Source of the DNA: Microbacterium sp.
GTDB taxonomy: Bacteria > Actinomycetota > Actinomycetes > Actinomycetales > Microbacteriaceae
Assembly (NCBI RefSeq): GCF_026393345.1
Contig: NZ_JAPLAI010000035.1
Coordinates: 1 to 64,000, forward strand
Direction: 5' to 3'
DNA: 64,000 nucleotides
Part shown: one piece after another, positions 38,678-48,400 of the stretch
How positions within the stretch are numbered: the stretch's first letter is position 1
How the letters are laid out: each line of letters begins with the position of its first letter
Notes under the pieces: generated by a model
What the model was told of the DNA's origin: nothing
Seen by the model: the letters and a program-made list of their open reading frames with translations, nothing else
Database searches by the model: none
Made by a program: the position numbers and the translations under genes

Positions 38678-40405
38678 TCAGTGGCCGGCGCCGCCCGGAC
38701 GACGCTGCAGCCGGGTCTCCTCCTGGTCGAGCATCACCTGGGCCTCGGCGAGGATGCGGGAGGGGTACGTGCCCGCGGCCCGCAGCTCCAGCATCTTCTC
38801 GCGCTCGGCCGCGACGATCGCCAGCCGCAGCTCGCGGAAGATGCGGTGCGGGGTCTCGCTCTCCTCGCCGCCCCGGCCGGCGCGCTCCCACGCGGCCTCG
38901 GTGGCGAGGAATGAGGACTGTCGTGCGCGTTCGGCGACCTCGGGGTCGAGCTCGTCACCGCGATTGGTGACCTCGTCATGCAGGGCATCGAGGCCCGCGG
39001 CGCTGAGCGTCTCGAGCAGCTGCGCGAGTTCCTTGCGGTCCTCTTTGACGTCGATGCCCTGCACGCCGAGGATCTTGATGAGCCATGGCAGCGTGCCGCC
39101 CTGGAGCAGGATGCTGACGACGGCGACGGTGAACGCGATGAGGATGAGCTGCGGCCGGTAGGGCGTCTCGTCCGGCAGCGACTGCGCGGCGGCGAGCGTC
39201 ACCACCCCGCGCATGCCGGACCAGCCGAGGACCACGCCACCGCGCCAGTCGATGTGCTCCTGTCGCAGCGTCTCGAGGTCGGCCCGGCGCCGCTCGTAAT
39301 CGCGCTCCAGCCGGTTGCGGATCCGCGCTTCGCGCTTGGTCGAGACCGGATGCGTGCGGTAGTAGTACAGCGCGAGCAGGTTCCGGTAGGTCAGCTTCTC
39401 CGCCTGCCGGGACCGGCGTCCCAGGCCGTACACGAGCGGACCGATCCACAGGTACCGGATGAGGATGAGGGCGAGGGTCGCGAGCAGCCCGATGCCGATC
39501 GACTCGCCCGCGCCGAGCACGGTCGGGTCGACGTCGTCGATGAGGGTGCGGATCTCGAGCCCGATGAGGAGGAAGACACCGTTCTCCAGCAGGAACTGGA
39601 TCGTGCGCCAGTTGATGCGGTCGCTGATCCGGGACTGCGGCGAGAATTTCGCCGGCGCCGCATGACCCGTGTAGAGCCCGGCGACGACGACCGCCAGCAC
39701 CCCGGAACCGTGCAGCGCTTCGGCCGGCATGAAGGCGACGAACGGCACGGCCAGCGAGATCGCGGTGTCGAGCACGGGGTCGGAGAGCTTGGAGCGCACC
39801 CACACGGTGAGGTATCCCGCGATGAGACCGATGACGACCGCGATGGCGACCGCGTAGAGGAAGTCCGCGACGCCGGCCCAGGGCGACGCGAGCCCGCCCG
39901 CGGCGGCGGCGACCGCCGAGCGGAGGAGCACCAGGGCGGTGGCGTCGTTGACGAGCCCCTCCCCCTCAAGGAGGGTCAGCAGGCGTGGGGGTAGCCCCAG
40001 CCGGCGACCGATGGAGGTGGCGGCGACCGCATCCGGCGGGGCGATGATCGCGCCGAGCGCGACGGCCGCCGCGAAGTTGAGGTCGGGCAGCAGCGTGTAC
40101 AGCAGGATGCCCGTGGCGAAGGCCGTGACGATCACGAGGACGACCGAGAGGCTTGCGATCGGCGCAAGGTTCCGCCGGAAGTCGACGATGGGGACGCTGA
40201 TCGCGGCGGCGTACAGGATCGGCGGCAGGAGCCCGTCGAGGATGATCTCGTGATCGACCTCGATCTCGGGGACCCCCGGGAGGTACGACAGGCCGACGCC
40301 GACGACGACGAGGAGGAGAGGGGCGGCGATGCCGAGCTTCTTTGCGAAGGCGGCCACACCGACGATCACGGCCACAGCCACGATCCCGTATACGCCCAGT
40401 TCCAT
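38678..40405 (-). CDS. Na+/H+ antiporter (CPA1 family)
   Basis: The 575-aa cation/proton antiporter has about twelve hydrophobic segments and a long C-terminal cytoplasmic tail (after residue 460) rich in charged residues. Key family segments are ALGAIIAPPDAVAATSIGRRLGLP, LLEGEGLVNDATALVLL and WRGGVVLGWSGMRGVVTLAAA. The acidic residues for ion binding are in the PPDA and ND pairs. The ATG at 40405 is chosen; the ORF-track start adds an Arg/Pro-rich stretch. It probably keeps pH and Na+ balance. It is a single gene. Confidence 0.93.
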   Translation of the reverse strand: MELGVYGIVAVAVIVGVAAFAKKLGIAAPLLLVVVGVGLSYLPGVPEIEVDHEIILDGLLPPILYAAAISVPIVDFRRNLAPIASLSVVLVIVTAFATGILLYTLLPDLNFAAAVALGAIIAPPDAVAATSIGRRLGLPPRLLTLLEGEGLVNDATALVLLRSAVAAAAGGLASPWAGVADFLYAVAIAVVIGLIAGYLTVWVRSKLSDPVLDTAISLAVPFVAFMPAEALHGSGVLAVVVAGLYTGHAAPAKFSPQSRISDRINWRTIQFLLENGVFLLIGLEIRTLIDDVDPTVLGAGESIGIGLLATLALILIRYLWIGPLVYGLGRRSRQAEKLTYRNLLALYYYRTHPVSTKREARIRNRLERDYERRRADLETLRQEHIDWRGGVVLGWSGMRGVVTLAAAQSLPDETPYRPQLILIAFTVAVVSILLQGGTLPWLIKILGVQGIDVKEDRKELAQLLETLSAAGLDALHDEVTNRGDELDPEVAERARQSSFLATEAAWERAGRGGEESETPHRIFRELRLAIVAAEREKMLELRAAGTYPSRILAEAQVMLDQEETRLQRRPGGAGH

Positions 40406-40491
40406 CGGGACCAGCTTATCCGGGGCTGCTGCGCCCCCGGACGGGCAGCCTGCGCGTGCGCCCGCGGGTGGGCGGGCCGGCAGGTCGCGGG

Positions 40492-41478
40492 TCAGCGGAA
40501 GAACGCCACCCCGAGGTCGGGATGGTCGACGAAGACCCCGTCGATGCCGGCGTCGCGGAGCACGGCCCACTCCGCCTGATAGTCGCCGAACCGCGACGGC
40601 TCGCTCCCCTCACGGAACTGCCGCACCAGGAACTTGTTCTCCGGTCGCGCGGTCCAGGCGAAGACCTCGAGACCGCGATCGTGCGCGTCGGCGACCACGC
40701 GTGACGGGCCGGTCACGCGGCCGAGTTTGTTCGGCTCGAGGATGACCTTCTTGTCCAGGCTGATCCCGTCGACGTGACCGACGAGGGCGTCGAGGCCCGC
40801 GGGCGACATCTCGTCCCGGTACGTGGGGGCGCCGGCACCCCGCGCCAGCAGGAGGTCGGCGGGCGATCCCTCGGCCTCCATCAGGTAGATGTACGCGGCG
40901 GGCAGCCCGCGTTCCTGAAGCGCCGCCAGCACGGTGGGCTCGAAGGACTCCACGATCAGCCGTTCCCCGTCGCCCCACCAGCCGGCCGCATGGAGGTCTC
41001 GTTCGATCAACGGCACGAGGTCGAGCCCGATCGCGGCGAAGTAGGCGGCGTGCTTGACCTCGAGCACCAGGCGCACCGGCCGGTCGGCCGCATCCAGCAG
41101 GGCCAGCAGGTCGAGCAGCCGGAGCATCGGCTCCTGATCGTCATACGCGGCGGAGTCGGGGCGCAGCTGCGGGATCCGCTCCCGGCACCGGAGCGTCGAC
41201 AGCTCCGCCCAGGTGAAGTCCTCGGTGAACCACCCCGTGAGCTCATGCCCGGCGAACGCCTTGGTGCGCTTGCGATCGGCGAACTCGGGGTGGTCGGCGA
41301 TGTTCGTCGTCGTGGAGATCTCGTTCTCGTGCCGGATGACGAGCACCCCATCGCGGGTGGCGACGATGTCGGGTTCGACCGCATCCACCCCCATGGCCAG
41401 GGCGAGCTCGTAGGAGGAGCGGGTGTGTTCGGGGCGGTATCCGGGAGCGCCGCGGTGCCCGACGACGAGGGGAGACAT
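40492..41478 (-). CDS. Glycerophosphodiester phosphodiesterase
   Basis: The 328-aa GDPD-family TIM-barrel enzyme hydrolyses glycerophosphodiesters to glycerol-3-phosphate and an alcohol. Catalytic motifs are VVGHRGAPGYRPEHTRSSYELAL (His-Arg and Glu, residues 6-28), VEPDIVATRDGVLVIRHE and LEVKH. The start at 41478 (MSPLVVGHRG) puts the barrel at the N terminus, so no signal peptide is present and the enzyme appears cytoplasmic. Confidence 0.94.
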   Translation of the reverse strand: MSPLVVGHRGAPGYRPEHTRSSYELALAMGVDAVEPDIVATRDGVLVIRHENEISTTTNIADHPEFADRKRTKAFAGHELTGWFTEDFTWAELSTLRCRERIPQLRPDSAAYDDQEPMLRLLDLLALLDAADRPVRLVLEVKHAAYFAAIGLDLVPLIERDLHAAGWWGDGERLIVESFEPTVLAALQERGLPAAYIYLMEAEGSPADLLLARGAGAPTYRDEMSPAGLDALVGHVDGISLDKKVILEPNKLGRVTGPSRVVADAHDRGLEVFAWTARPENKFLVRQFREGSEPSRFGDYQAEWAVLRDAGIDGVFVDHPDLGVAFFR

Positions 41479-41639
41479 CGCTGCCACGCTACCCGAGCGG
41501 CGGCGGCGGATGCGGGGGTTGCGGCCGGCGCCACCGTCCCTCAAAGCCCACTCACAGCGATACACCGCGATCCCTTGCGGTCCCTCGGATAACCTGAAGG
41601 TGCAGCACCGTGCTGCCACCCGAGACCTGGAGCTGAGCG

Positions 41640-42524
41640 ATGGCCTCTTCCAATCCTGCATTCAACAATCCCGCCTTCCAAGAGCGACGCGGCGGAGGCG
41701 TGGGGCTGACCCCGCCCGCAGCCCACGCGCCCGTCGACGCCGCCGCACAGGCGACCCTCGAGGGGGCCTACGCCGCGCCGTCCGCCGGCGCCGTCGACAC
41801 CGGCCGGATGACGGTCGAGGACACCGTCCACAAGACCCTCGCCCTCTTCGGCATCCTGCTGGTCGGCGCCGTCGCCGGCTGGCTGTGGACGATGTCCCCC
41901 GTCACCGCCACCAACCCGGCGCCGTCGATGGCGCCGTGGCTGATCGGTGCACTCGGCGGCTTCGTGCTGTCGCTGGTCGTCATCTTCACCTCGCGCAAGA
42001 CCGTGCGTCCGGCGCTGATCTTCGCCTACGCGGCCTTCGAGGGACTCTTCGTCGGCGGCATCTCGGCCTACTTCGAATACATCTGGCCCGGCATCGTGCT
42101 GCAGGCCACGCTCGCGACCGTCGCGGTCGTCGGGGTGACCCTGGCGCTGTTCGCCAGCGGTAAGGTGCGCGCGTCGGCCAAGGCCACGAAGATCTTCATG
42201 ATCGCGATGTTCGGCTACCTCGCCTTCTCGCTGATCAACGTGGTGCTGATGATGTTCGGTGTGTTCAACGACCAGAACGGCGGCGCCTTCGGCATCTACA
42301 GCATGCAGGTCGCCGGCATCCCGCTGGGCCTCATCATCGGCGTCGTCGTCGTCATCATGGCGGCGTACTCCCTGGTGCTCGACTTCGACCAGATCCAGCA
42401 GGGCGTCCGCAACGGCGCCCCGCGGAAGTTCGGCTGGCTCGGCGGCTTCGGCATCATGGTGACCGTCGTGTGGCTGTACCTCGAGATCCTGCGGATGCTC
42501 GCCATCCTGCGCGGCAACAACTAG
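41640..42524 (+). CDS. Bax inhibitor-1/YccA-family membrane protein
   Basis: The 294-aa protein has a soluble N-terminal 60 residues (NPAFNNPAFQERRGGG) and then seven hydrophobic segments. It fits the actinobacterial Bax-inhibitor-1 (YccA/YbhL) family, with FEGLFVGGISAYFE and SLVLDFDQIQQGVRNGAPRKFGW as family landmarks. Its role is probably ion or stress related and is not established. A strong hairpin follows the stop. Confidence 0.9.
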   Translation: MASSNPAFNNPAFQERRGGGVGLTPPAAHAPVDAAAQATLEGAYAAPSAGAVDTGRMTVEDTVHKTLALFGILLVGAVAGWLWTMSPVTATNPAPSMAPWLIGALGGFVLSLVVIFTSRKTVRPALIFAYAAFEGLFVGGISAYFEYIWPGIVLQATLATVAVVGVTLALFASGKVRASAKATKIFMIAMFGYLAFSLINVVLMMFGVFNDQNGGAFGIYSMQVAGIPLGLIIGVVVVIMAAYSLVLDFDQIQQGVRNGAPRKFGWLGGFGIMVTVVWLYLEILRMLAILRGNN

Positions 42525-42537
42525 TACTCGCTGAATC

Positions 42538-42568
42538 GAAGGGGCCGTCTCACCGAGGCGGCCCCTTC
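42538..42568. terminator. Bidirectional terminator hairpin
   Basis: GAAGGGGCCG and CGGCCCCTTC form a perfect 10-bp stem with an 11-base loop between two convergent genes (the Bax-inhibitor-like gene and the glycosyltransferase). The A/T pairs at the base of the stem give a short T-run in both directions. Confidence 0.75.
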
Positions 42569-42595
42569 GTCGTTCCCGATGTCGGACGCCGCGGG

Positions 42596-44017
42596 TCAGA
42601 GGGCGGCGGTGACCGCGGCGCCCAGCGCACGCATCGACGCCGCCGCATCCTTCTTGGCCGCGGCGGCACGACCCTCCGCCGACAGCCGGTTACGACGGTC
42701 GCGGTCGGTGACCACCGCAGCGAGGGCGGCCGCGAGCGCGTCCACGTCGCCGGAGGGCACCAGCATCCCGCCGCCGTCGGCGAGCGTATCGCGCGGTCCG
42801 TAGGGCATGTCGTACGACACCACCGGCACGCCGTGGGCGAGCGCTTCGAGCACGACGAGGGGTTGCCCCTCCGACTCGCTCGTGAGCAGCAGCACGTCGG
42901 CGCCACGCCAGCCGTCCTCGGGGTCGTCGACGTGTCCGGCGAGGTCGAGGTCAACGCCGAGGCTCGTGGCGAGGGCGGCGATCGCGTCCCGTTCCGCGCC
43001 GGTGCCGAACACCACGAGCCGCGCCTCCGGCACGCGGGCGACGGCGTGCACGGCGTGGTCGACGCGCTTGCGCGGAATGAGCGAGTTCAGCATCACGACG
43101 CGACCGGGCTCGGGACTCGCATCCCTGGGCGCGGGGGCGGGATGCGGCACGACGAAGGACCGGATGCGGTCGTAGCCGCGCCGCACCACGTCGTCGCGCT
43201 GCGTGGGGGTGAGCCAGAGGACGCCCTCGAACCGCTCGGCGACCGCGAGCCACCGCTCCCACGCCGCGTCCATCGGCGCATCCCAGGTGAAGGGGGCACG
43301 CACGTGGCAGGCGTGGGTGGTGTGCAGGATCCGCACGTCGGGGCGGCCGCGACCGGGGCCGTCGTCGACGAGGACTTCGCCGATCTGCCGCGACTCGCAC
43401 AGCAGCACGACGGGGCGGTCGAGGCGAGCACGGGACTGTGCCGCGAGGTGGTCGACCCAGGCGCGGTAGAGCTCGCGGTAGCCGTGGAGCTCGCCCGCCA
43501 CGGCGCCGTCGCGGGCGAAGACCCGCACCGGCGCGTCGAGGAGGTGCCATTCGGAGCCTCCGACGCCCCAGGGGATCTCGAGCACCGGCGCACCGTCGGC
43601 GTCCGTGATGACCCGCGTCTGCGGTCGTAATTCACGCTGATCCGGGGTCTCGCCCGCCGTGGGAGCGGTCTCGGGCCGATGCAGCCTGAATTCCGACCCG
43701 CCACCAGGCGGATCGGCCACGTCCCGGACCGCGGCGAGCAGCCAGGACCGGTCGGCGCGGGCGTCGTCGAAGAGGTTCCGCAGGTGCTCGGGCGCACCGA
43801 GCATCCCACGGCGCACCCATTCCGCGCGGTGCGCGTCATGTACGGCGGTGTCGGCGACGTCGACGGTGAGGAGCAGCGGCCACTCCCCCGTCGCCTCGGC
43901 GATGTCTCGCGCGCGGCGCATGACCGACACCGCGAAGCCGCCGTCGAGGCCCGGGATGAGCCGGCTCGCCAGCAGCAGATACGACGCGTCGGGCAGCAGT
44001 GGGGCGCCCGCGGTCAC
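42596..44017 (-). CDS. GT4-family glycosyltransferase
   Basis: The 473-aa enzyme transfers sugars from a nucleotide donor. The C-terminal GT-B donor domain is clear: VVMLNSLIPRKRVDHAVHAV, LAGHVDDPEDGWRGADVLLLTSESEGQPLVVLEALAHGVPVV (E-x7-E motif) and PYGPRDTLADGGGMLV. The N-terminal 250 residues form an unusually long acceptor side and resemble poly(glycerol-phosphate) glucosyltransferase-like proteins. The start is GTG at 44017, overlapping the upstream stop by GTGA. It is the last gene after guaA and a reductase remnant; the acceptor is unknown. Confidence 0.85.
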   Translation of the reverse strand: MTAGAPLLPDASYLLLASRLIPGLDGGFAVSVMRRARDIAEATGEWPLLLTVDVADTAVHDAHRAEWVRRGMLGAPEHLRNLFDDARADRSWLLAAVRDVADPPGGGSEFRLHRPETAPTAGETPDQRELRPQTRVITDADGAPVLEIPWGVGGSEWHLLDAPVRVFARDGAVAGELHGYRELYRAWVDHLAAQSRARLDRPVVLLCESRQIGEVLVDDGPGRGRPDVRILHTTHACHVRAPFTWDAPMDAAWERWLAVAERFEGVLWLTPTQRDDVVRRGYDRIRSFVVPHPAPAPRDASPEPGRVVMLNSLIPRKRVDHAVHAVARVPEARLVVFGTGAERDAIAALATSLGVDLDLAGHVDDPEDGWRGADVLLLTSESEGQPLVVLEALAHGVPVVSYDMPYGPRDTLADGGGMLVPSGDVDALAAALAAVVTDRDRRNRLSAEGRAAAAKKDAAASMRALGAAVTAAL

Positions 44018-44295
44018 GACCGGGTCTCGATCCGGAACACCGGGAACCCCGGTGCGATCTCCCGCAGCCTCGCCTCGGACGAATCGGCAGAGACGCCCTC
44101 GAAGAAGCGGCCGACCTCCCATGCCCACACCGGGGTGGTGCGCATCTCGCCGCTGGCGCGACCGCGCACGGCGAGCACACGGCTGCCGGCGAGCGGCAGA
44201 CCGAGACGGGTGAGCGTTCCGACGACACGGTTGAAGACGGCATCCGTCTTCGTGGGACGGATGAACCGTCCCTCACCGTCTGCTTCGGGGCTCAC
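44014..44295 (-). CDS. Deazaflavin nitroreductase-family protein with internal deletion
   Basis: The 93-aa product begins like a Ddn/DUF385-type reductase ([35 protein letters not shown]) and ends like one ([31 protein letters not shown]). The middle, where relatives have about 50-60 residues with the G-x-R-Y-L-V-A...W-x-R-N cofactor segment, is absent. The frame is kept, so it looks like an in-frame deletion leaving a short and probably inactive protein. It starts with GTG on the guaA stop codon (GTGA) and overlaps the next gene the same way. Confidence 0.7.
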   Translation of the reverse strand: MSPEADGEGRFIRPTKTDAVFNRVVGTLTRLGLPLAGSRVLAVRGRASGEMRTTPVWAWEVGRFFEGVSADSSEARLREIAPGFPVFRIETRS

Positions 44296-45872
44296 TCCCA
44301 CTCGATCGTCCCCGGGGGCTTGGAGGTGACGTCGAGCACCACGCGGTTGATGTCGCGGACCTCGTTCGTGATCCGGTTGGAGATCTTCGACAGCACGTCG
44401 TAGGGCAGCCGGGTCCAGTCGGCCGTCATGGCGTCCTCGCTGGAGACGGGACGCAGCACGATGGGGTGACCGTAGGTGCGGCCGTCGCCCTGGACGCCGA
44501 CCGAGCGGACGTCGGCCAGCAGCACGACGGGGCACTGCCAGATCTCGCCGTCGAGGCCAGCCTTCGTGAGCTCGGCGCGAGCGATCGCGTCGGCGTCCCG
44601 CAGGATCTCGAGTCGATCGGCGGTGACCTCACCGACGATGCGGATGCCGAGGCCCGGGCCCGGGAACGGCTGGCGCGAGACGATCTCCTCGGGAAGCCCC
44701 AGCTCGCGGCCGATCGCTCGCACCTCGTCCTTGAAGAGGGTGCGCAGCGGCTCGACGAGCTCGAACTGCAGGTCCTCCGGGAGCCCGCCCACGTTGTGGT
44801 GGCTCTTGATGTTCGCGGTACCGGCGCCGCCGCCGGACTCCACCACATCCGGGTACAGGGTGCCCTGCACGAGGAACCGGATGGGGTCGCCCTCGGCGGC
44901 GGCCTCCGCAATGAGATCCGACTGCACCTTCTCGAACGCGCGGATGAACTCGCGGCCGATGATCTTGCGCTTCTGTTCCGGGTCGCTGACCCCCGCGAGG
45001 GCGTTCAGGAACGTCTCCCGGGCATCGACCGTGATGAGGCGCACACCGGTCGAGGCGACGTAGTCGTTCTCGACCTGCTCGCGCTCACCCTTGCGCAGCA
45101 GCCCGTGATCGATGAACACGGCGGTCAGCTGGTCGCCGACGGCCTCGTGCACGAGCGCGGTGGACACGGCGGAGTCGACGCCGCCGGAGAGCGCGGAGAT
45201 GACCCGGCCGGTGCCGATCTGAGCCCGGATTCGGTCGACCTGCTCCGCGATGACGTTGCCGCTGTTCCAGTCGGCGGGAAGACCCGCGGCCTTGTGCAGG
45301 AAGTTTTCGAGCACGCGCTGGCCGAAGTCGGAGTGCTTCACCTCGGGATGCCACTGCACGCCGTAGAGCTTGCGGGCATCGCTGCCGAACGCGGCGACCG
45401 GGGTCGCGGCGGTGCGGGCGAGCACCTCGAAGCCGGCCGGCGCGGTCTGCACCTGGTCGCCGTGACTCATCCACACGTTCTGCTCCGCGGGCTGGCCGGC
45501 CAGCAGCGTCCCCTCGGTGACGATGGTGGCGTCGGTGGCGCCGTATTCGCGCAGTCCGGTGTTGGCGACCTGGCCGCCGAGCGCCTGCGCCATCACCTGG
45601 AAGCCGTAGCAGATGCCGAGCGTCGGGACGCCGAGGTCGAACACGCCCTCGTCGATCGTCGGTGCCCCGGCCTCGTACACCGACGACGGACCGCCGGAGA
45701 GGATGAGACCCACCGGGTTCCGCGCCGCGATCTCGGTGGCGGTGGCGGTGTGCGGCACGATCTCGCTGTACACGCCCGCCTCGCGGACGCGCCGCGCGAT
45801 CAGCTGCGCGTACTGCGCGCCGAAGTCGACCACGAGGACGGGTCGCTGGGAGGTTTCGGTTTGCTCTGTCAC
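44292..45872 (-). CDS. guaA: GMP synthase (glutamine-hydrolysing)
   Basis: GuaA converts XMP to GMP using glutamine and ATP. At 526 aa it has the normal length. The N-terminal class I amidotransferase domain has [12 protein letters not shown] and the catalytic Cys in [12 protein letters not shown]. The ATP-pyrophosphatase P-loop is [12 protein letters not shown] near residue 225, and the C-terminal dimerisation domain ends GTIEWE. The start is GTG at 45872. It lies downstream of the DUF3817 gene and is followed by two genes with 4-bp overlaps. guaB and guaB3 lie further along. Confidence 0.97.
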   Translation of the reverse strand: MTEQTETSQRPVLVVDFGAQYAQLIARRVREAGVYSEIVPHTATATEIAARNPVGLILSGGPSSVYEAGAPTIDEGVFDLGVPTLGICYGFQVMAQALGGQVANTGLREYGATDATIVTEGTLLAGQPAEQNVWMSHGDQVQTAPAGFEVLARTAATPVAAFGSDARKLYGVQWHPEVKHSDFGQRVLENFLHKAAGLPADWNSGNVIAEQVDRIRAQIGTGRVISALSGGVDSAVSTALVHEAVGDQLTAVFIDHGLLRKGEREQVENDYVASTGVRLITVDARETFLNALAGVSDPEQKRKIIGREFIRAFEKVQSDLIAEAAAEGDPIRFLVQGTLYPDVVESGGGAGTANIKSHHNVGGLPEDLQFELVEPLRTLFKDEVRAIGRELGLPEEIVSRQPFPGPGLGIRIVGEVTADRLEILRDADAIARAELTKAGLDGEIWQCPVVLLADVRSVGVQGDGRTYGHPIVLRPVSSEDAMTADWTRLPYDVLSKISNRITNEVRDINRVVLDVTSKPPGTIEWE

Positions 45873-45894
45873 CGGGTGCTCTCTGTGGGACGGG

Positions 45895-46371
45895 TCAGGA
45901 AAGGTCGGAGGTCTGCGGCTGCGCGGCCGCCACGGCGTCGGCCGCTTCACGCTCGGCGAGGTAGGCGCGCACCTTCTTGGCGGTGGCGACCTCGAGGAAG
46001 AAGGAGAGGAGCGGGATCACGCCGCCGAGGGCCAGCAGCAGGAAGCGGGGGAACTCCCAACGCATCAGGCTCCACACCCGGAAGCAGGAGAACAGGTACA
46101 CGACGTAGAACCAGCCGTGCGCGATGAGGATGAACATCGAGATGTTGAAGCCGTCACCGGTCGACTCGCCGAGGGCGGTGACCTCGGCCCACCACAGGAA
46201 CCCACCGGACCCGCCGGCGAACAGTTCGTGGTGGAAAGCGTATTTGACGAGCATCTCTGCGACCAGGAGCAGGAGCATCGTTCCCGTGACGACGGAGCAG
46301 ATCTGATAGAACCGCAACGCGCCGCGGATCGCCGGGAAGGTGGCGAGTTTGGGCTGCGGCATGGTCTCCAT
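45895..46371 (-). CDS. DUF3817-family membrane protein
   Basis: The 158-aa protein (155 aa if the second ATG at 46362 is used) has three or four hydrophobic segments and shows the DUF3817 opening [28 protein letters not shown], then [21 protein letters not shown]. The function is unknown. In actinobacteria it often lies next to guaA, as here (22-base gap), and shares the transcript. Confidence 0.85.
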   Translation of the reverse strand: METMPQPKLATFPAIRGALRFYQICSVVTGTMLLLLVAEMLVKYAFHHELFAGGSGGFLWWAEVTALGESTGDGFNISMFILIAHGWFYVVYLFSCFRVWSLMRWEFPRFLLLALGGVIPLLSFFLEVATAKKVRAYLAEREAADAVAAAQPQTSDLS

Positions 46372-46414
46372 CCTACCGTGGGGGTGGCTGCGACTTCCCC
46401 GGGGAAGCAGCCCG

Positions 46415-47251
46415 TCAGGCCGCGGCGTCCTCGTCGAGTTCTTCGATCTCCTTCTCCAGCGCATCCTTCGCCAGCCGGTACCAGAGGTAGAACGCGAAGC
46501 CGGCGAACACTGCCCACTCCGCGGCGTAAAAGATGTTGAGCCAGTTGACGCCGGAGCCGGTCTGCGGCGCGGGCGACGAGATCTCGACGAGATCGCCGAC
46601 CGCCGCATCGCTGACGAGGTATGGCCGATACACGTCGAGCGCCTCGATGTCGTGCCAGCGGCCGAGCAGGGCCGCGGGCGACATGCGGGTGAGTTCCATC
46701 GGATGCTGCGCGTCCGGTGCGATCGGGCCCTCATCGGACACGAGCCGGCCGGTGAGGCGTACGACGGCATCCGGGTCGGCCGTGGCCTGTTCGTCCAGGG
46801 CGGCTGCGGCGTCCTGCGCCTCCGCCTCGGTCTTCGCCCAGCCGAGCGCGACGGCGACGGAGGTCGGTTCCGTCGTGTCGTCGCGGCGGAACTGCGCGGT
46901 CACCCAGTAGCCGAGCGCCCCATCGTTGTACCGCGCGGCGACGACGATGAAGTCGCCCGGGACGAACGTCCCGGTGACCTCGACGCGCTGGCCGACGAGC
47001 GGGTCGTTCAGGTACTCGCCGGGCTGGACGACCTCGTCGATGGGCAGCACCTGCTCGGTGGCACCCTCGACGACCTCGTCCGTCTGCACCGCGCGGCCCA
47101 GCTGCCACTGTCCGAGCCAGGCGAACACGCCAGCGACCACGAGGCACAGCGCGAGCATGGCGAGCCAGCGCGGTCGCAGCATGACCTCGCGCAGCGTCGG
47201 CGGGAAGACCTCGGGATCGGCCGCGGCAGGAGTGACGGGGTCGCTGGTCAC
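46415..47251 (-). CDS. SURF1-family protein
   Basis: The 278-aa protein has one membrane helix near residues 28-48 (WLAMLALCLVVAGVFAWLGQWQLGRA) and one near the C terminus (IFYAAEWAVFAGFAFYLWYRL), with an extracytoplasmic domain between them. This two-helix pattern and GQWQLGRAVQ are SURF1 marks; SURF1 helps assemble cytochrome c oxidase and haem A insertion. Its start overlaps the guaB3 stop by ATGA. Other oxidase genes are not in the window. Confidence 0.9.
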   Translation of the reverse strand: MTSDPVTPAAADPEVFPPTLREVMLRPRWLAMLALCLVVAGVFAWLGQWQLGRAVQTDEVVEGATEQVLPIDEVVQPGEYLNDPLVGQRVEVTGTFVPGDFIVVAARYNDGALGYWVTAQFRRDDTTEPTSVAVALGWAKTEAEAQDAAAALDEQATADPDAVVRLTGRLVSDEGPIAPDAQHPMELTRMSPAALLGRWHDIEALDVYRPYLVSDAAVGDLVEISSPAPQTGSGVNWLNIFYAAEWAVFAGFAFYLWYRLAKDALEKEIEELDEDAAA

Positions 47252-48369
47252 GAGCCGTACGGCGCGACGACGACCTCGACGCGCTGGAACTCCTTGAGGT
47301 CGGAGTAGCCGGTGGTCGCCATGGATTTGCGCAACGCCCCGATGAGGTTCGCGGTGCCGTCCGCGACGGGGGCCGGGCCGTAGAGGATCTCCTCGAGCGG
47401 CGCGACCTGTCCGATCTTCGCTCGGCGGCCGCGCGGCAGCTTCGGGTGATGGGCCTCGGGGCCCCAGTGGTATCCCTGACCGGGCGCATCGGTGGCACGG
47501 GCGAGCGCGACACCGAGCATCACCGCATCCGCACCCATGGCGAGCGCCTTGACGATGTCGCCCGAGGTTCCGACGCCTCCATCGGCGATGACGTGCACAT
47601 AGCGTCCGCCGGACTCGTCGAGGTAGTCGCGGCGGGCGCCGGCGACGTCGGCCAGCGCCGTGGCCATCGGGGCGTGGATGCCGAGGGTCGCCCGGGTGGT
47701 CGAGGTGGCGCCGCCGCCGAAGCCGACGAGCACGCCCGCAGCCCCGGTGCGCATGAGGTGGAGCGCGGCGGTGTACGTGGCCGCACCGCCGACGATGACG
47801 GGCACGTCGAGGTCGTAGATGAACTTCTTGAGGTTCAGCGGCTCGGCGACCGACGAGACGTGCTCGGCGGAGACCGTCGTGCCGCGGATGACGAATAGGT
47901 CGACGCCGGCGGCGACCACGGTCTCGTACAGTTCCTGCGTGCGCTGCGGCGTGAGCGAGCCCGCGACGGTGATACCCGCGGCACGGATCTCGGCGAGGCG
48001 GTCACGCACCAGTTCCGGCTTGATCGGCTCGGCGTAGAGCTCCTGCATCCGGCGGGTCGCGCCGTCGTCGGGCAGCGCCGCGATCTCGGCGAGGATCGGC
48101 TCCGGGTCCTCGTACCGGGTCCACAGGCCCTCGAGGTCGAGGACGCCGAGCCCACCGAGCTGGCCGAGCGTGATCGCGGTGTGCGGGGACACCACCGAGT
48201 CCATCGGCGCAGCGAGCACCGGGATGTCGAAGTGGAAGGCGTCGATCGACCATCCGGTCGAGACGTCTTCCGGATTGCGCGTGCGCCGCGACGGTACCAC
48301 TGCGATGTCGTCGAAGGTGTACGCACGGCGGGCCCGCTTGGCGCGGCCGATCTCGATGTCCATGCTCAC
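47248..48369 (-). CDS. guaB3: GuaB3-family IMP dehydrogenase-related protein
   Basis: The 373-aa protein belongs to the IMPDH-related GuaB3 family found in actinobacteria and lacks CBS domains. It opens IEIGRAKRARRAYTFDDIAVVPSRRTR, and has the IMPDH-like barrel with VLAAPMDSVVSP, the nucleotide loop ADGGVGTSGDIVKAL and MLGVALARA. Whether it acts on IMP or GMP is unsettled in this family. It precedes the SURF1 gene with a 4-base overlap. guaB itself is 4 kb further on. Confidence 0.93.
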   Translation of the reverse strand: MSMDIEIGRAKRARRAYTFDDIAVVPSRRTRNPEDVSTGWSIDAFHFDIPVLAAPMDSVVSPHTAITLGQLGGLGVLDLEGLWTRYEDPEPILAEIAALPDDGATRRMQELYAEPIKPELVRDRLAEIRAAGITVAGSLTPQRTQELYETVVAAGVDLFVIRGTTVSAEHVSSVAEPLNLKKFIYDLDVPVIVGGAATYTAALHLMRTGAAGVLVGFGGGATSTTRATLGIHAPMATALADVAGARRDYLDESGGRYVHVIADGGVGTSGDIVKALAMGADAVMLGVALARATDAPGQGYHWGPEAHHPKLPRGRRAKIGQVAPLEEILYGPAPVADGTANLIGALRKSMATTGYSDLKEFQRVEVVVAPYGS

Positions 48370-48400
48370 TGTCCCAGCCTACCCGGGGGCGCCACCGGGC

